Part shown: positions 1 to 9,485 of the stretch, piece after piece
Numbering within the stretch: the first letter of the stretch is position 1
Layout of the letters: every line of letters begins with the position of its first letter
Assembly (NCBI GenBank): GCA_023663905.1
Contig: JAMPGO010000001.1
Coordinates: 235,940 to 299,939 of the forward strand
DNA: 64,000 nt
Source of the DNA: Ruminococcus flavefaciens
GTDB lineage: Bacteria > Bacillota > Clostridia > Oscillospirales > Ruminococcaceae
Direction of reading: 5' to 3'
Notes under the pieces: generated by a model
Seen by the model: only the letters and a program-made list of their open reading frames with translations
What the model was told of the DNA's origin: nothing
The model's database searches: none
Made by a program: the position numbers and the translations under genes

Positions 1-1227
1 CTCGATTTCGTAGAGGGCGGTAACACTGTGACCTGCTCCGACTTCGCCCGCATCCTTGGTATTGTCATAGAAGTCCTCAGCGTTCATAATTCTGTTATCA
101 TATCCCACAAGGCGGTAGCTTTTTACCTGCGCAGGATTGAACTCCACCTGTATCTTCATATCTTTTGCAATAGTAAAAAGTGTGCCATTCATTTCCTCAA
201 CAAGAACACGTCTTGCCTCGTCAACAGAATCGATATAGCTGTAGTTGCCGTTTCCGTTATCGGCGACAGCTTCAAGCCGAGCGTCCTTGTAATTGCCTGT
301 GCCGAATCCCAGAACGGAGAGGTAAATTCCCTTGTCACGCTTTGTCTCGATAAGCTTTACAAGCTCATCCTCCGACGAAGCCCCGATATTCAAATCGCCG
401 TCAGTCGCAAGAATAACACGGTTGTTGCCGTCCTCGATGAAGTACTCTTCGGCAAGCCTGTATGCCTCTTCAATACCGCCCTCGCCGTTAGTACCTCCGC
501 TTGCCGTGATTGAATAAAGAGCATCAATAATCTCGTCCTGCTGAGTACCGTCCGCACCTGCAATGCGTGTATCGCTTGTGCCTGCGTAGGTGACTATTGA
601 GATTCTGTCGTATTCTGTGAGATTTTCGGCAAGCATACTGAAAGCCTGCTGAACCAGCGGAAGCTTGTCGTATGAACTCATAGAGCCTGATGAATCGATA
701 AGGAACACAAGATTCGAGGGCGGAGTCTCGGATTTTTTCATTCTGTCGCCCTGTATGCCAATCATCATAAGCTTATTCTGCTTATTCCAAGGGCAGTCGG
801 CAATTTCAATATAATTGCTGAACTTCTCGCCGTCATCGGGATTGTCATAATTATAGTCGAAGTAATTTATAAATTCCTCGATACGCACGGAATCTACGGG
901 AACAGTCGTACCGTCGTTAAGAAAACGTCTGGCATTGCTGTAAGAGGCGGTATCAACATCGGCGGAAAAGGTGGAAAGCGGTTCAGCTTCGGGGCTTTTG
1001 AATCCCGATTCAACAAAATTCCTGTATTCCTCGTTGGAAGGCTCATCATACTGAATATAATCGCTGTCATAGGATTCATCGTCATAGTATTTATCGGCAG
1101 TATAATAGTTACCTGCCATACTGCTTGATGAATAATCCGCATAATCATCACCGCAGGAAGCAAAACAGCACGCAATAACGGGTAGGGTCATAGACAGAGC
1201 AAGAATATCAGATAATCTTTTTTTCAT
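1..1227 (-). CDS. vWA-domain lipoprotein, YfbK-like (3' end beyond window)
   Basis: The frame opens at the ATG at 1227 behind an AAAGGAG site and runs off the left edge after 409 codons, so the C-terminus is missing. The N-terminus is a lipoprotein signal with a lipobox ending in Cys25 (FASC-G), followed by a Tyr/Asp/Ser-rich linker. A von Willebrand A domain follows: the MIDAS motif DSSGS lies at residues 178-182, and a later TDGD motif fits the family. The arrangement (lipid anchor, N-terminal vWA-associated region, vWA) matches the YfbK-type family, which usually ends in a DUF3520 domain that would lie outside the window. It is likely a surface-anchored, metal-dependent adhesion or complex-assembly protein; the partner is unknown. 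It is divergent from the pectate lyase. Confidence 0.85.
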   Translation of the reverse strand, partial: MKKRLSDILALSMTLPVIACCFASCGDDYADYSSSSMAGNYYTADKYYDDESYDSDYIQYDEPSNEEYRNFVESGFKSPEAEPLSTFSADVDTASYSNARRFLNDGTTVPVDSVRIEEFINYFDYNYDNPDDGEKFSNYIEIADCPWNKQNKLMMIGIQGDRMKKSETPPSNLVFLIDSSGSMSSYDKLPLVQQAFSMLAENLTEYDRISIVTYAGTSDTRIAGADGTQQDEIIDALYSITASGGTNGEGGIEEAYRLAEEYFIEDGNNRVILATDGDLNIGASSEDELVKLIETKRDKGIYLSVLGFGTGNYKDARLEAVADNGNGNYSYIDSVDEARRVLVEEMNGTLFTIAKDMKIQVEFNPAQVKSYRLVGYDNRIMNAEDFYDNTKDAGEVGAGHSVTALYEIE

Positions 1228-1262
1228 ATATAGCAACTCCTTTGTGGATATTTTCTGCTATT

Positions 1263-1291
1263 ATTATAGCTTTTTTCCGACCGTAATGCAA
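1263..1291 (-). promoter_or_regulatory. Putative sigma-A promoter of the vWA lipoprotein gene
   Basis: On the minus strand a perfect TATAAT (1268-1263) lies 17 bases downstream of a weak -35 hexamer TTGCAT (1291-1286). It is placed about 35 bases before the ATG. The weak -35 makes this tentative. Confidence 0.45.
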
Positions 1292-1407
1292 TAACAGGAA
1301 GTTGTCAATATTAATACAATTATGGTAATATTTTCTTATTATAAAATTACATAGTGTTACAGAAATATAAAAATATTACAGCCCTTCGTAATATTTACTC
1401 AAAATAC

Positions 1408-1436
1408 TTGATTTTGTTGTTAGTTTCTGTTATAAT
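1408..1436 (+). promoter_or_regulatory. Putative sigma-A promoter of the pectate lyase gene
   Basis: TTGATT (1408-1413), a 17-base spacer and TATAAT (1431-1436) precede the lyase ATG by about 30 bases, in an AT-rich intergenic region shared with the divergent vWA gene. Confidence 0.65.
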
Positions 1437-1465
1437 AGGAGTATAATATATGGGAGGTTTTTGCT

Positions 1466-3994
1466 ATGAATCTGAAAAAAATAATCGCAGGAGTAGTGGC
1501 AGTATGTTCTCTTAGCGGAGCAGTCCCGTCGGTAAGTACATCATCGACTGTCAATGCGGCAGGAAATATTCTTGCATTTCCGGGAGCAGTCGGCGGAGGA
1601 AAATATGCTACGGGCGGACGTGGCGGAGAGGTCTACCACGTAACGAATCTTAACGACAGCGGAGCAGGTTCATTCCGTGACGCTGTAAGCCAGTCGGGAC
1701 GTATCGTCGTATTCGATGTAAGCGGTACTATTGAGCTTAAGAGCAACATTCTCTGCCAGAGCAATATAACCATTGCTGGACAGACAGCGCCGGGCGGTTT
1801 TGGAGTCACGCTGAAAAACTATAAAATGGGTATGTCGGGCGATAATATCATCTGCCGTTATATAAGCTCACGTCCAGGACCTTATACGGCGACAAGCTCG
1901 GGAAATGACGCGTGGGGCGGAGCTAAAGGCTCAAACTCTATCATCGACCACTGCTCAATGGGCTGGACGACTGACGAACAGTGGGGACTTTATTCCAACA
2001 ATATGAACTATACCGTGCAGTATTCCGTGCTTGGTCCTGCGGATTCGTGGGGCGGTCACAAAAAGGGACTTCACGGCTTCGGAATGATGATGGGCAAGGG
2101 CAATCTTACTTTTGACCACAACCTTATAATCCACAACGTTTCAAGAAATTTCCGTGGCAAGGTTGAGGGAACATATACGGCTGATTTCACAAACAATGTA
2201 ATTTATGACTGGGGCTATCAGACAGCCTACGGAACTATCGGACGCTTGAATTATGTCAATAATACGCTTAAAATGGGCAATTCCACAACAGGCGGAAAGC
2301 ATTATGTAAACGTTGACAGCTCAACAAAGCCACAGAATTTCAAGATTTACATTGACGGCAACAGGATTCTCAACAAGGACAACTCAGTTTATGAGACACC
2401 CACAAACGACAACTGGGCAGGTGTTGACGTTAAGGAATCTATCGGCATTACCAAAGACGACCTTGTATCTGCAACACCGTTTCAGACTGTTGTGAACGGC
2501 GAAAATGTATCGTCCGTGCAGAATGTTGAGAGTGCGGAGGATTCATATAATCACGTTGTAAGCTTTGCAGGAAACGGTATTTCGCCCGACAAGAGAACGG
2601 CTATAGACCGGCAGTGCGCAGACGAAACGCTTAACGGCACAGGCTCGTGCAGTGGTACGGCTTCATACGACGACGCTACGGACGATAACAAGGCTAATAT
2701 TGACAAGTACCAGATACAGTGCGGAGTTGTTTATGAATATCCGTCGGCAGTCCTGACAAAGGAAATCACCGACAACGACAACGACGGTATGCCCGACGAA
2801 TGGGAACTCGCAAGAGGTCTTGACCCGAACGATGCAAGTGACTATAATGGCGATTACTGCGGACAGGGCTATATGAATATCGAGTATTACATAAACGATT
2901 TAACAGTTGATTCCTTCCCTGAAGGTGTTGTAACTCTCTCGCCCGAAACAACTGTTGTAACTCCGATTCCCGCAGTTTCTGCATTTGAGACAATCGAGGC
3001 TGAGAGCTATTCCGCACAGGACGGCATAAGAACAGAGGATTTGTCAACAGGCGGACAGAATATCGGCTTTATCGAGAACGGCGACTATGCGGTATACAAT
3101 AAGCTTGATTTCGGCGACGGTGCGAAGTCGTTCGGCGGAAAAATTTCGGGAAATGCCTGCACTATGGAGCTCTACCTTGACAATATGAACGGCAGTCCCG
3201 TTGCTACGGTAAATTTCAAGGGTACATCGGGCTTTTCCGACTATCAGGATGTTATGTTCAATATACCTGAAATTACAGGCATTCACAATCTGTATATCAA
3301 GTTTACAGGCGGTGACGGCTATCTTATGAATGCCGACAGCTTTATTTTCGGCAAGGACAGCGTGCTTCTCAATGGCAAGTATTTCACTTACGCTTCCGTA
3401 AATGACAACGCTAACCCGAACGTGTGGGAAATCGCAGAAAACGCACAGGTCGGCTCGCTTATTTTCGGCGACCGTGATTTTACTATTGCAACAATTCCCG
3501 AGTGCCTGAAGGGTGCGGAGATAATGAAAACGTCGTGCGATGCGAAATCGGCTACAGGAAACACGCTTGTATTCACAGCAGGCGAAGAGACAGACATATA
3601 CGTCGGAGTTGATACAAGAGTTGAGAATATGCCTGAATTTCTTGACGGCTGGACGAAAACGGATGAAACGTTTACTTCTTCAAACGATGTGACTTTTGTG
3701 CTTTACAAGAGAACGTTCGGCAAGATGAAGCCTGTAGTAATCGGCAGTAACGGACAGTCCACATACTGCGTAAACTTCACGCTTTTTGCACAGCCTCATA
3801 CAGATACGGCGCAGGTCAAGGGCGATGTAAATTCCGACGGCGAAGTAAATGTGGCTGATTTGGTAATGCTCAACCAGCATATTCTTGCGGAAAAGGTACT
3901 TACAGCAGAGCAGTGCAAGTCGGCTGATTTATTCAGCGACGGCAGAATTGACGTGTTTGATATGATTGAACTCAGAGGACTTATAACAAAATGA
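1466..3994 (+). CDS. Secreted pectate lyase with CBM6-like module and type I dockerin
   Basis: 842 residues. A signal peptide ends near residue 31 (VNA-AG). Residues about 34-430 form a parallel beta-helix pectate lyase (PL1-like: early AFPGAVGGGKYATGGRGG segment, then DHCSMGWTTDEQ and FDHNLIIHN segments). An acidic DNDNDGMPDEWE loop (436-447) resembles calcium-binding loops of polysaccharide lyases. Residues about 505-629 look like a CBM6 carbohydrate-binding module (EAESYS start, ENGDYAVY). About 635-780 is an uncharacterised linker module. Residues about 784-842 are a dockerin with two calcium loops (787-798 and 821-832). The enzyme would cleave polygalacturonan by beta-elimination while docked on a cohesin scaffoldin. 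Its TGA overlaps the next ATG (ATGA). Confidence 0.92.
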   Translation: MNLKKIIAGVVAVCSLSGAVPSVSTSSTVNAAGNILAFPGAVGGGKYATGGRGGEVYHVTNLNDSGAGSFRDAVSQSGRIVVFDVSGTIELKSNILCQSNITIAGQTAPGGFGVTLKNYKMGMSGDNIICRYISSRPGPYTATSSGNDAWGGAKGSNSIIDHCSMGWTTDEQWGLYSNNMNYTVQYSVLGPADSWGGHKKGLHGFGMMMGKGNLTFDHNLIIHNVSRNFRGKVEGTYTADFTNNVIYDWGYQTAYGTIGRLNYVNNTLKMGNSTTGGKHYVNVDSSTKPQNFKIYIDGNRILNKDNSVYETPTNDNWAGVDVKESIGITKDDLVSATPFQTVVNGENVSSVQNVESAEDSYNHVVSFAGNGISPDKRTAIDRQCADETLNGTGSCSGTASYDDATDDNKANIDKYQIQCGVVYEYPSAVLTKEITDNDNDGMPDEWELARGLDPNDASDYNGDYCGQGYMNIEYYINDLTVDSFPEGVVTLSPETTVVTPIPAVSAFETIEAESYSAQDGIRTEDLSTGGQNIGFIENGDYAVYNKLDFGDGAKSFGGKISGNACTMELYLDNMNGSPVATVNFKGTSGFSDYQDVMFNIPEITGIHNLYIKFTGGDGYLMNADSFIFGKDSVLLNGKYFTYASVNDNANPNVWEIAENAQVGSLIFGDRDFTIATIPECLKGAEIMKTSCDAKSATGNTLVFTAGEETDIYVGVDTRVENMPEFLDGWTKTDETFTSSNDVTFVLYKRTFGKMKPVVIGSNGQSTYCVNFTLFAQPHTDTAQVKGDVNSDGEVNVADLVMLNQHILAEKVLTAEQCKSADLFSDGRIDVFDMIELRGLITK

Positions 3995-5097
3995 ATATCA
4001 GGATAAAAACGATAGCAGTTGCTTTTGCGACTGCTGTCGCATTAATTCCGCTGACATCTTGCGGAGACAGCGAGGAGCAGAAAAAGCTTAATCAGCAGTA
4101 TATCGCAACCGCAAAACTCAATGCCAAGCATTACATAGTGGACAAGTACGGTTTTGAGCCTGAAATAACTGATGCTGTGCAGGAGCGTGAGTACGGAATG
4201 TTCAGCAGTACTCCGCTTACTACCGTTTATGTGCGTATGAATTACAACAACAGGAATTTCGGTGTATATATTGACGGTGCGAGTACGAATACGGACGGCT
4301 ACGACAACTATCAGCAGGAGGACTTGTACGATTACGTTAAGGAATATATTCCCGAGCCTGTTTACATAGAGCTGAAAGGCGGATATGTTTCCACCAATTA
4401 TGACAGCTTTGAAGCCGAGTGCGTGAATATGTACCGTACTTATTTTGACGGCACGAATATTTCTGAAATGTTCGGGGAAAAGGGCTGTGGTATCTATGCG
4501 AGTTACATAAACGAGGACTTTTCAGATATATCGCTTGACGACTTCCCCGAAGATTTATTTGAGAGCGAGAATGTCAATGTCACGCTTATTTCATACCGTT
4601 CAGACGGTATGTACGGCACGTACAAGAAGAAAGGCTTTAAGACCGACGAGGAATCGGCGGTATACCTTGAAAGCTACTGTACTCTTAACAAGTCCGAGAC
4701 GGTAAAAAAGAGTTATCCGCTCGGGCAGATTGACGGCGTGTATTATTATGTCGGGAATGATATACCCGAAAGCGTGAGTATCAGGGAAATAACTCCCAAT
4801 AATCCTGCGAACTGGAATAACGAGTTTTTTACTTATGAAGTTGCCTCAAAAGCGTATTCGATAAAAAGCGACAAGGACTGTACCGTGTGGATTTATTTTC
4901 CCACGAGTGATATTACCGAAGAAAATGGCAAATATCAGTCGTTTGCTTATTACAAGGATACGGACGAGGGACGTGTATATGATAACAGTTATATACACGA
5001 CTGGGACGATTATTATGAAATTAAAAGAATAGAGCTTAGTGCAGGGCAGGATTTTAATTTTCTGTATCTAAACAAGAAGAGTATCAAAAGCCCATAA
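3991..5097 (+). CDS. Lipoprotein of unknown function coupled to the pectate lyase
   Basis: 368 residues, starting inside the stop codon of the lyase gene (ATGA overlap), so probably translationally coupled. The N-terminus is a short signal with a lipobox ending in LTSC-G, predicting a lipid-anchored outer-surface protein. The rest is rich in Tyr, Asp and Glu and shows no motif I recognise. Coupling to a cellulosomal enzyme suggests, by inference only, a role at the surface related to pectin use or enzyme handling. An intrinsic terminator follows directly. Confidence 0.75.
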   Translation: MNIRIKTIAVAFATAVALIPLTSCGDSEEQKKLNQQYIATAKLNAKHYIVDKYGFEPEITDAVQEREYGMFSSTPLTTVYVRMNYNNRNFGVYIDGASTNTDGYDNYQQEDLYDYVKEYIPEPVYIELKGGYVSTNYDSFEAECVNMYRTYFDGTNISEMFGEKGCGIYASYINEDFSDISLDDFPEDLFESENVNVTLISYRSDGMYGTYKKKGFKTDEESAVYLESYCTLNKSETVKKSYPLGQIDGVYYYVGNDIPESVSIREITPNNPANWNNEFFTYEVASKAYSIKSDKDCTVWIYFPTSDITEENGKYQSFAYYKDTDEGRVYDNSYIHDWDDYYEIKRIELSAGQDFNFLYLNKKSIKSP

Positions 5098-5100
5098 TAA

Positions 5101-5126
5101 AAGCGTACCTTCGGGTGCGCTTTTTT
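5101..5126 (+). terminator. Intrinsic terminator of the pectate lyase operon
   Basis: A 9-bp stem (AAGCGTACC paired with GGTGCGCTT, one G-T pair) with a tiny TTC loop is followed by a T run, three bases after the lipoprotein stop codon. Confidence 0.85.
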
Positions 5127-5187
5127 GCATATCGCAGGAAAATTCCGCATATTCTGTAATAAAAAAGTCAGAATGGTGTGATATATT

Positions 5188-7806
5188 ATGGGACTTACAG
5201 AAAAGGAAGCGACCGCAAGGCTTAAAACTGACGGACTGAATACTCTTGAGGAAAAGAAGAAAACGAGTGCGGTAAAAATATTCGTCGGGCAGTTCAAGGA
5301 CGTTATGGTTATGATACTTCTCTGTGCGACGGTTGTATCTGTTCTGCTGGGCGAAGTATCTGACGCAATCACTATTATACTTATAGTTCTGCTCAATGCA
5401 ATTCTGGGATTCATACAGGAGTACCGCACGGAGCATACTCTTGAAGCACTGAAGTCAATGACATCTCCGACAGCCAAGTGTTACAGGGACGGCAAGCTAA
5501 GGGAAATCGATGCTTCGAAGCTTGTTGCCGACGATGTAATCGAGCTGGAGGCAGGCGACAGAATCCCGGCGGACTGCGTTATACTTAGCTGTGCGGGATT
5601 TTTTGCCGATGAATCCATACTCACGGGCGAATCCGAACCCACAGCCAAAAAAGCAGGTATAGCGAGCGATACGGACAACAGCATAAACAAGCCCAACATC
5701 ATATACTGCGGTACTTCTGCGGTTAAGGGTACTTGCCGTGCGAAGGTAATTGCAACAGGCACACGCACGCAGATGGGACATATTTCAGAACTCATCGCCG
5801 ATATTGACAAGGAAATGACTCCCTTGCAGAAACGTCTTGCGGAACTCGGCAAGATAGTAGCGATAATCTGCCTTATTGTATGCTTCGCCGTTTTCGGAGC
5901 AGGAGTGCTTCACGGCGAGGACGTTTTTACAATGCTTATGACAGGAATAACAGTGGCGATAGCGGCTATTCCCGAAGGACTTCCTGCGACCGTTACAATA
6001 GCGCTTGCCCTTGCCGTAAGCCGTATGCTTAAACAGAAAGCGCTTGTAAACAAGCTCCACAGCGTTGAAACTCTGGGATGTGCTTCCGTAATCTGCTCCG
6101 ATAAGACAGGAACTATCACGGAAAACAAGATGACCGTTACGGAGATTTCCACAGCGGACAGCAGTTACAATTTCACAGGAATGGGCTATCGTATCAGCGG
6201 AGAAGTTACAGAGGGCGAAAAGGCGGTAAATCCCATAAATGAAAAATCGCTTGTTGAGGCGCTGAAATGCGGTGTTATGTGTTCGACCGCCGTTATATCG
6301 TCGGAAAAGGCTTCGTCGGGACGGCGGAGAGGTACGCTCAAGGGCAGAGGAGAGTGGAATGTTACAGGCGACCCGACAGAAGTCGCACTTCTTGTGGCTT
6401 CGGCAAAGGCAGGAATAACAAGGGAATCGCTCAACTGCACTAAACTCCGTGAATTTCCTTTTGACAGCGAAACGAGATTTATGGCGGTTCACTGTGCGGA
6501 GCATTCCGACAGGAAGATATATTTCAAGGGCGCAGAGGAAGTAATTATGCCGAGATGTACGCAGTATATGAGCAGAAAGGGCGAGATTCTGCCGATTACT
6601 CCGAGCATAAGGAAGCGGATTTCCGCAAAAGTTATAGAGATGTCCGACAAGGCGCTTCGTGTACTTGCGCTTGCGTTCTGCATTTCCGACAGTTTTGATG
6701 AAAAGCGTGGAAATCTCGTATTTCTGGGACTTGCAGGAATGCTTGACCCTCCGAGAGAAGAAGCGAAAACGGCTATAAGAAAGTGTGCGAATGCCTCTGT
6801 GAAAACGGTTATGATTACAGGCGACCATAAGAATACGGCGGTTGCGGTAGCGAAAAAAGCGGGGCTTCTCAGAAACGGCAAGGCTATGACAGGTGCGGAA
6901 CTTGATAAGCTCAGCGACGGACAGCTTGACAGGTGCATAGACAGCTACACGGTTTTTGCAAGGGTTGAGCCTGTGCATAAGCTCAGAATCGTCCGCAGTT
7001 TCAAGCGCAAGGGCGAGATAGTTACTATGACAGGCGACGGTGTTAATGACGCTCCTGCAATAAAAGAAGCCGATGTTGGCGTAGCTATGGGCATTACAGG
7101 TACGGACGTAACAAAGCAGGCGGCGGACGTTATACTTCTGGACGATAATCTTGCAACGCTCGTGAATGCGGTGGAGCAGGGCAGGTGCGTGTATTCAAAT
7201 ATCAGGAAATTCGTCCGCTATCTGCTTTCGTGCAATATAGGCGAGGTTCTGACAATGTTTTTGGGAATCCTAATGGGAATGCCGATAATACTTATGCCTG
7301 TGCAGTTGCTTCTTGTTAATCTCGTGACAGACGGCTTGCCTGCGATTGCCCTCGGACTTGAACCGCCCGACAGCGACATAATGAACAGACCGCCGAGAAA
7401 ATCAACAGAGGGATTTTTTGCGGGCGGTCTTATGAGCAGGATAATTTTCAGAGGAATTTTTATAGGCTTGTCAACCCTTGCCTCGTTCACTGTTGTAATG
7501 CGAATGAGCGGAAGTGTTGAAGCGAGCCGTACATCTGCGCTTATAACGCTCGTAATGTCCCAGCTTATCCACGTATTTGAATGCAAATCCGAAAACCGTT
7601 CAATATTCGGCATAAACCTGTTCAATAATGTCAAGCTGATACTTGCGGTTCTCGTATCGTTTGCAGTGCTTGCGCTCTCCGTACTTTTACCGCCGTTGCA
7701 GGGTATCTTTGAGACGGTAACACTCACATCGAATCAGCTCCTTATTGCACTGGGTTTCAGCGTGGCAGTGCCGATAATAAGCGGAATATTCAGTACAAAG
7801 AAATAA
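5188..7806 (+). CDS. P-type Ca2+-transporting ATPase (P2 class)
   Basis: 872 residues, the usual size for P2 calcium pumps. Order: cation-ATPase N-domain (1-60), first membrane pair, actuator domain with TGES loop, M4 with the PEGLP motif (262-266) that forms part of the calcium site in SERCA-type pumps, phosphorylation motif CSDKTGT with Asp305, nucleotide-binding region, hinge motif TGDGVNDAP (615-623), and a C-terminal group of membrane helices. It would use ATP to export Ca2+ (or Mn2+) across the membrane; the exact ion cannot be fixed from sequence. It sits alone between two terminators, converging on nifU. Confidence 0.92.
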   Translation: MGLTEKEATARLKTDGLNTLEEKKKTSAVKIFVGQFKDVMVMILLCATVVSVLLGEVSDAITIILIVLLNAILGFIQEYRTEHTLEALKSMTSPTAKCYRDGKLREIDASKLVADDVIELEAGDRIPADCVILSCAGFFADESILTGESEPTAKKAGIASDTDNSINKPNIIYCGTSAVKGTCRAKVIATGTRTQMGHISELIADIDKEMTPLQKRLAELGKIVAIICLIVCFAVFGAGVLHGEDVFTMLMTGITVAIAAIPEGLPATVTIALALAVSRMLKQKALVNKLHSVETLGCASVICSDKTGTITENKMTVTEISTADSSYNFTGMGYRISGEVTEGEKAVNPINEKSLVEALKCGVMCSTAVISSEKASSGRRRGTLKGRGEWNVTGDPTEVALLVASAKAGITRESLNCTKLREFPFDSETRFMAVHCAEHSDRKIYFKGAEEVIMPRCTQYMSRKGEILPITPSIRKRISAKVIEMSDKALRVLALAFCISDSFDEKRGNLVFLGLAGMLDPPREEAKTAIRKCANASVKTVMITGDHKNTAVAVAKKAGLLRNGKAMTGAELDKLSDGQLDRCIDSYTVFARVEPVHKLRIVRSFKRKGEIVTMTGDGVNDAPAIKEADVGVAMGITGTDVTKQAADVILLDDNLATLVNAVEQGRCVYSNIRKFVRYLLSCNIGEVLTMFLGILMGMPIILMPVQLLLVNLVTDGLPAIALGLEPPDSDIMNRPPRKSTEGFFAGGLMSRIIFRGIFIGLSTLASFTVVMRMSGSVEASRTSALITLVMSQLIHVFECKSENRSIFGINLFNNVKLILAVLVSFAVLALSVLLPPLQGIFETVTLTSNQLLIALGFSVAVPIISGIFSTKK

Positions 7807-7811
7807 CAAAA

Positions 7812-7842
7812 GGGACGGCATAAAACCGTCCCATAATTTTTA
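7812..7842. terminator. Bidirectional terminator between the Ca2+ ATPase and nifU genes
   Basis: A perfect 7-bp GC-rich stem (GGGACGG/CCGTCCC, 7812-7832, 7-base loop) has a T-rich tail on the plus side and a TTTTG tail on the minus side, between convergent genes. Confidence 0.85.
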
Positions 7843-8256
7843 TTCCTCAGGCATTTTAATCTCGCCGACGATTGGCAGAGGGTCAATACCCTGTTTTGTG
7901 TAGTAGTCCGAAAGAGCGGAGCGTACAGCCTGTTCAGCGAGTACAGAGCAGTGGATTTTCACAGCAGGAAGTCCGTCCAGAGCCTCAACAACAGCGTCGT
8001 TTGTGAGCTTGAGCGCATCGTCAATGGACTTGCCCTTGATAAGCTCGGTAGCCATTGAAGAAGTAGCCACAGCAGCGCCACAGCCGAAAGTCTTGAATTT
8101 AGCGTCTGTAATTATACCGTCGTCTATTTTGAGATACATTTTCATAATATCTCCGCACTTAGCGTTGCCGATTTCGCCTACGCCGTCAGCGTTCTCGATT
8201 TCGCCTACATTTCGTGGATTTGAAAAATGGTCCATAACCTTTTCACTGTACATCAT
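7840..8256 (-). CDS. nifU: Fe-S cluster assembly scaffold, NifU/IscU family
   Basis: 138 residues, a single-domain IscU-type scaffold. The three ligand cysteines are present: Cys34 (with Asp36 in the CGD motif), Cys59 (FGCGAA) and Cys103 (HCSVLAEQA). The scaffold receives sulfur from the cysteine desulfurase encoded 22 bases upstream and passes 2Fe-2S or 4Fe-4S clusters to apoproteins in the cytoplasm. The start ATG follows an AAAGGAG site. It lacks the ferredoxin and Nfu domains of full NifU, as is usual in clostridia with a minimal nifS-nifU pair. Confidence 0.93.
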   Translation of the reverse strand: MMYSEKVMDHFSNPRNVGEIENADGVGEIGNAKCGDIMKMYLKIDDGIITDAKFKTFGCGAAVATSSMATELIKGKSIDDALKLTNDAVVEALDGLPAVKIHCSVLAEQAVRSALSDYYTKQGIDPLPIVGEIKMPEE

Positions 8257-8278
8257 AATATTTCAGTCTCCTTTATTA

Positions 8279-9469
8279 TTATTCATAGCTTTCGCCCTTC
8301 ATCATCTTTTCCCATACAGGCGACATCGAACGCAGTCTGTCAACGACTTTCGGGATAACCTCGAGAATATAGTCAACATCCTCGTCGGTAACGTCCTCCT
8401 CGATAGAGAGACGGAGTGAGCCGTGTGCGATTTCGTGCTTCAGACCGATTGAGAGCAGAACGTGTGACGGGTCGAGCGAGCCTGAAGTGCAGGCAGAACC
8501 CGATGAAGCGCAGATTCCGTACATATCGAGCATAAGGAGAAGCGATTCGCCCTCGATACCCTCGATAGAGATGTTGAGATTTCCGGGTAAACGCTTGTCC
8601 CTGTCGCCGTTGAGACGAGTATAGGGAAGCTGTAAAATGCCGTCTATGAGCCTGTTTCTGCGAGGAGTAATAATATCTCTCTTTTCGGCAATATTCTTGC
8701 AGGCACTTTCGATTGCAACACCGAGACCGACAATAGCGGGAACATTTTCAGTACCTGCACGCTTGTTTCTCTCCTGACCACCGCCGTGAATGAGATTGGG
8801 CAGAGCGATACCCTTGCGGACGTACAGTGCGCCTATGCCCTTCTGTGCGTGAATCTTATGACCCGACAGCGACAGCATATCGATGCCCTGCTTGTGAACA
8901 TCGATTTCAACGTGACCGACAGCCTGTACAGCGTCGGTATGGAAAAGCACCTTCTTTTCCTTGCAAATCTGTGCAATTTCGTCAATCGGCTGAATAGTAC
9001 CGATTTCGTTGTTTGCGTACATTATAGTAACAAGAGCTGTATCTTCACGGATTGCGTTTCTTATATCTTCGGGATTGATAAGACCCTTTTCGTCAACAGG
9101 AATATAAGTCACTTCAAATCCCTGTTTTTCGAGATATTCCGTAGTATGAAGCACAGCGTGGTGTTCAAATACGGAAGTAATTATGTGCTTTTTGCCTTTT
9201 TTTGCAAGTCTCTCGGCAGTACCCTTTATTGCCCAGTTATCGGACTCCGAGCCACAGCTTGTGAAGAAAATCTCATTCGGGTCTGCGCCGATAGCCTTTG
9301 CGACCTTTGCCCTTGCGTTTTCAACATCACGCTGTGCATTTCGTCCGAGTTCATATATGCTGGAAGCGTTTCCGTAAGCTGTGCGGAAATGTGGCATCAT
9401 AGCATTGAGGACTTCTTCGGAAACGGCAGTGGTAGCCGCATTATCTGCATAAATAAATCTTTTATCCAT
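8279..9469 (-). CDS. nifS: Cysteine desulfurase NifS/IscS
   Basis: 396 residues, a class V aminotransferase-fold, PLP-dependent enzyme that turns cysteine into alanine and an enzyme persulfide. Lys205 in [10 protein letters not shown] is the PLP lysine, and Cys327 in the SSGSACTSG loop carries the sulfur. The long loop and sequence type place it in group I (NifS/IscS), not the SufS group. It lies 16 bases after rnhA and just before nifU, with no iscR, sufBC or other ISC gene nearby, so this is a minimal desulfurase-scaffold pair. Confidence 0.95.
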   Translation of the reverse strand: MDKRFIYADNAATTAVSEEVLNAMMPHFRTAYGNASSIYELGRNAQRDVENARAKVAKAIGADPNEIFFTSCGSESDNWAIKGTAERLAKKGKKHIITSVFEHHAVLHTTEYLEKQGFEVTYIPVDEKGLINPEDIRNAIREDTALVTIMYANNEIGTIQPIDEIAQICKEKKVLFHTDAVQAVGHVEIDVHKQGIDMLSLSGHKIHAQKGIGALYVRKGIALPNLIHGGGQERNKRAGTENVPAIVGLGVAIESACKNIAEKRDIITPRRNRLIDGILQLPYTRLNGDRDKRLPGNLNISIEGIEGESLLLMLDMYGICASSGSACTSGSLDPSHVLLSIGLKHEIAHGSLRLSIEEDVTDEDVDYILEVIPKVVDRLRSMSPVWEKMMKGESYE

Positions 9470-9485
9470 TTAAAAATCCCTCGCT

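Noticed and set aside
28..513. Plus-strand 161-codon frame at the left edge
   Set aside because: Antisense to the vWA lipoprotein gene, which has a clear signal peptide, MIDAS motif and ribosome site.
5785..6978. 397-codon minus-strand frame inside the Ca2+ ATPase gene
   Set aside because: Antisense to conserved ATPase domains, no start signal, unnatural Arg/Cys/His-rich composition.
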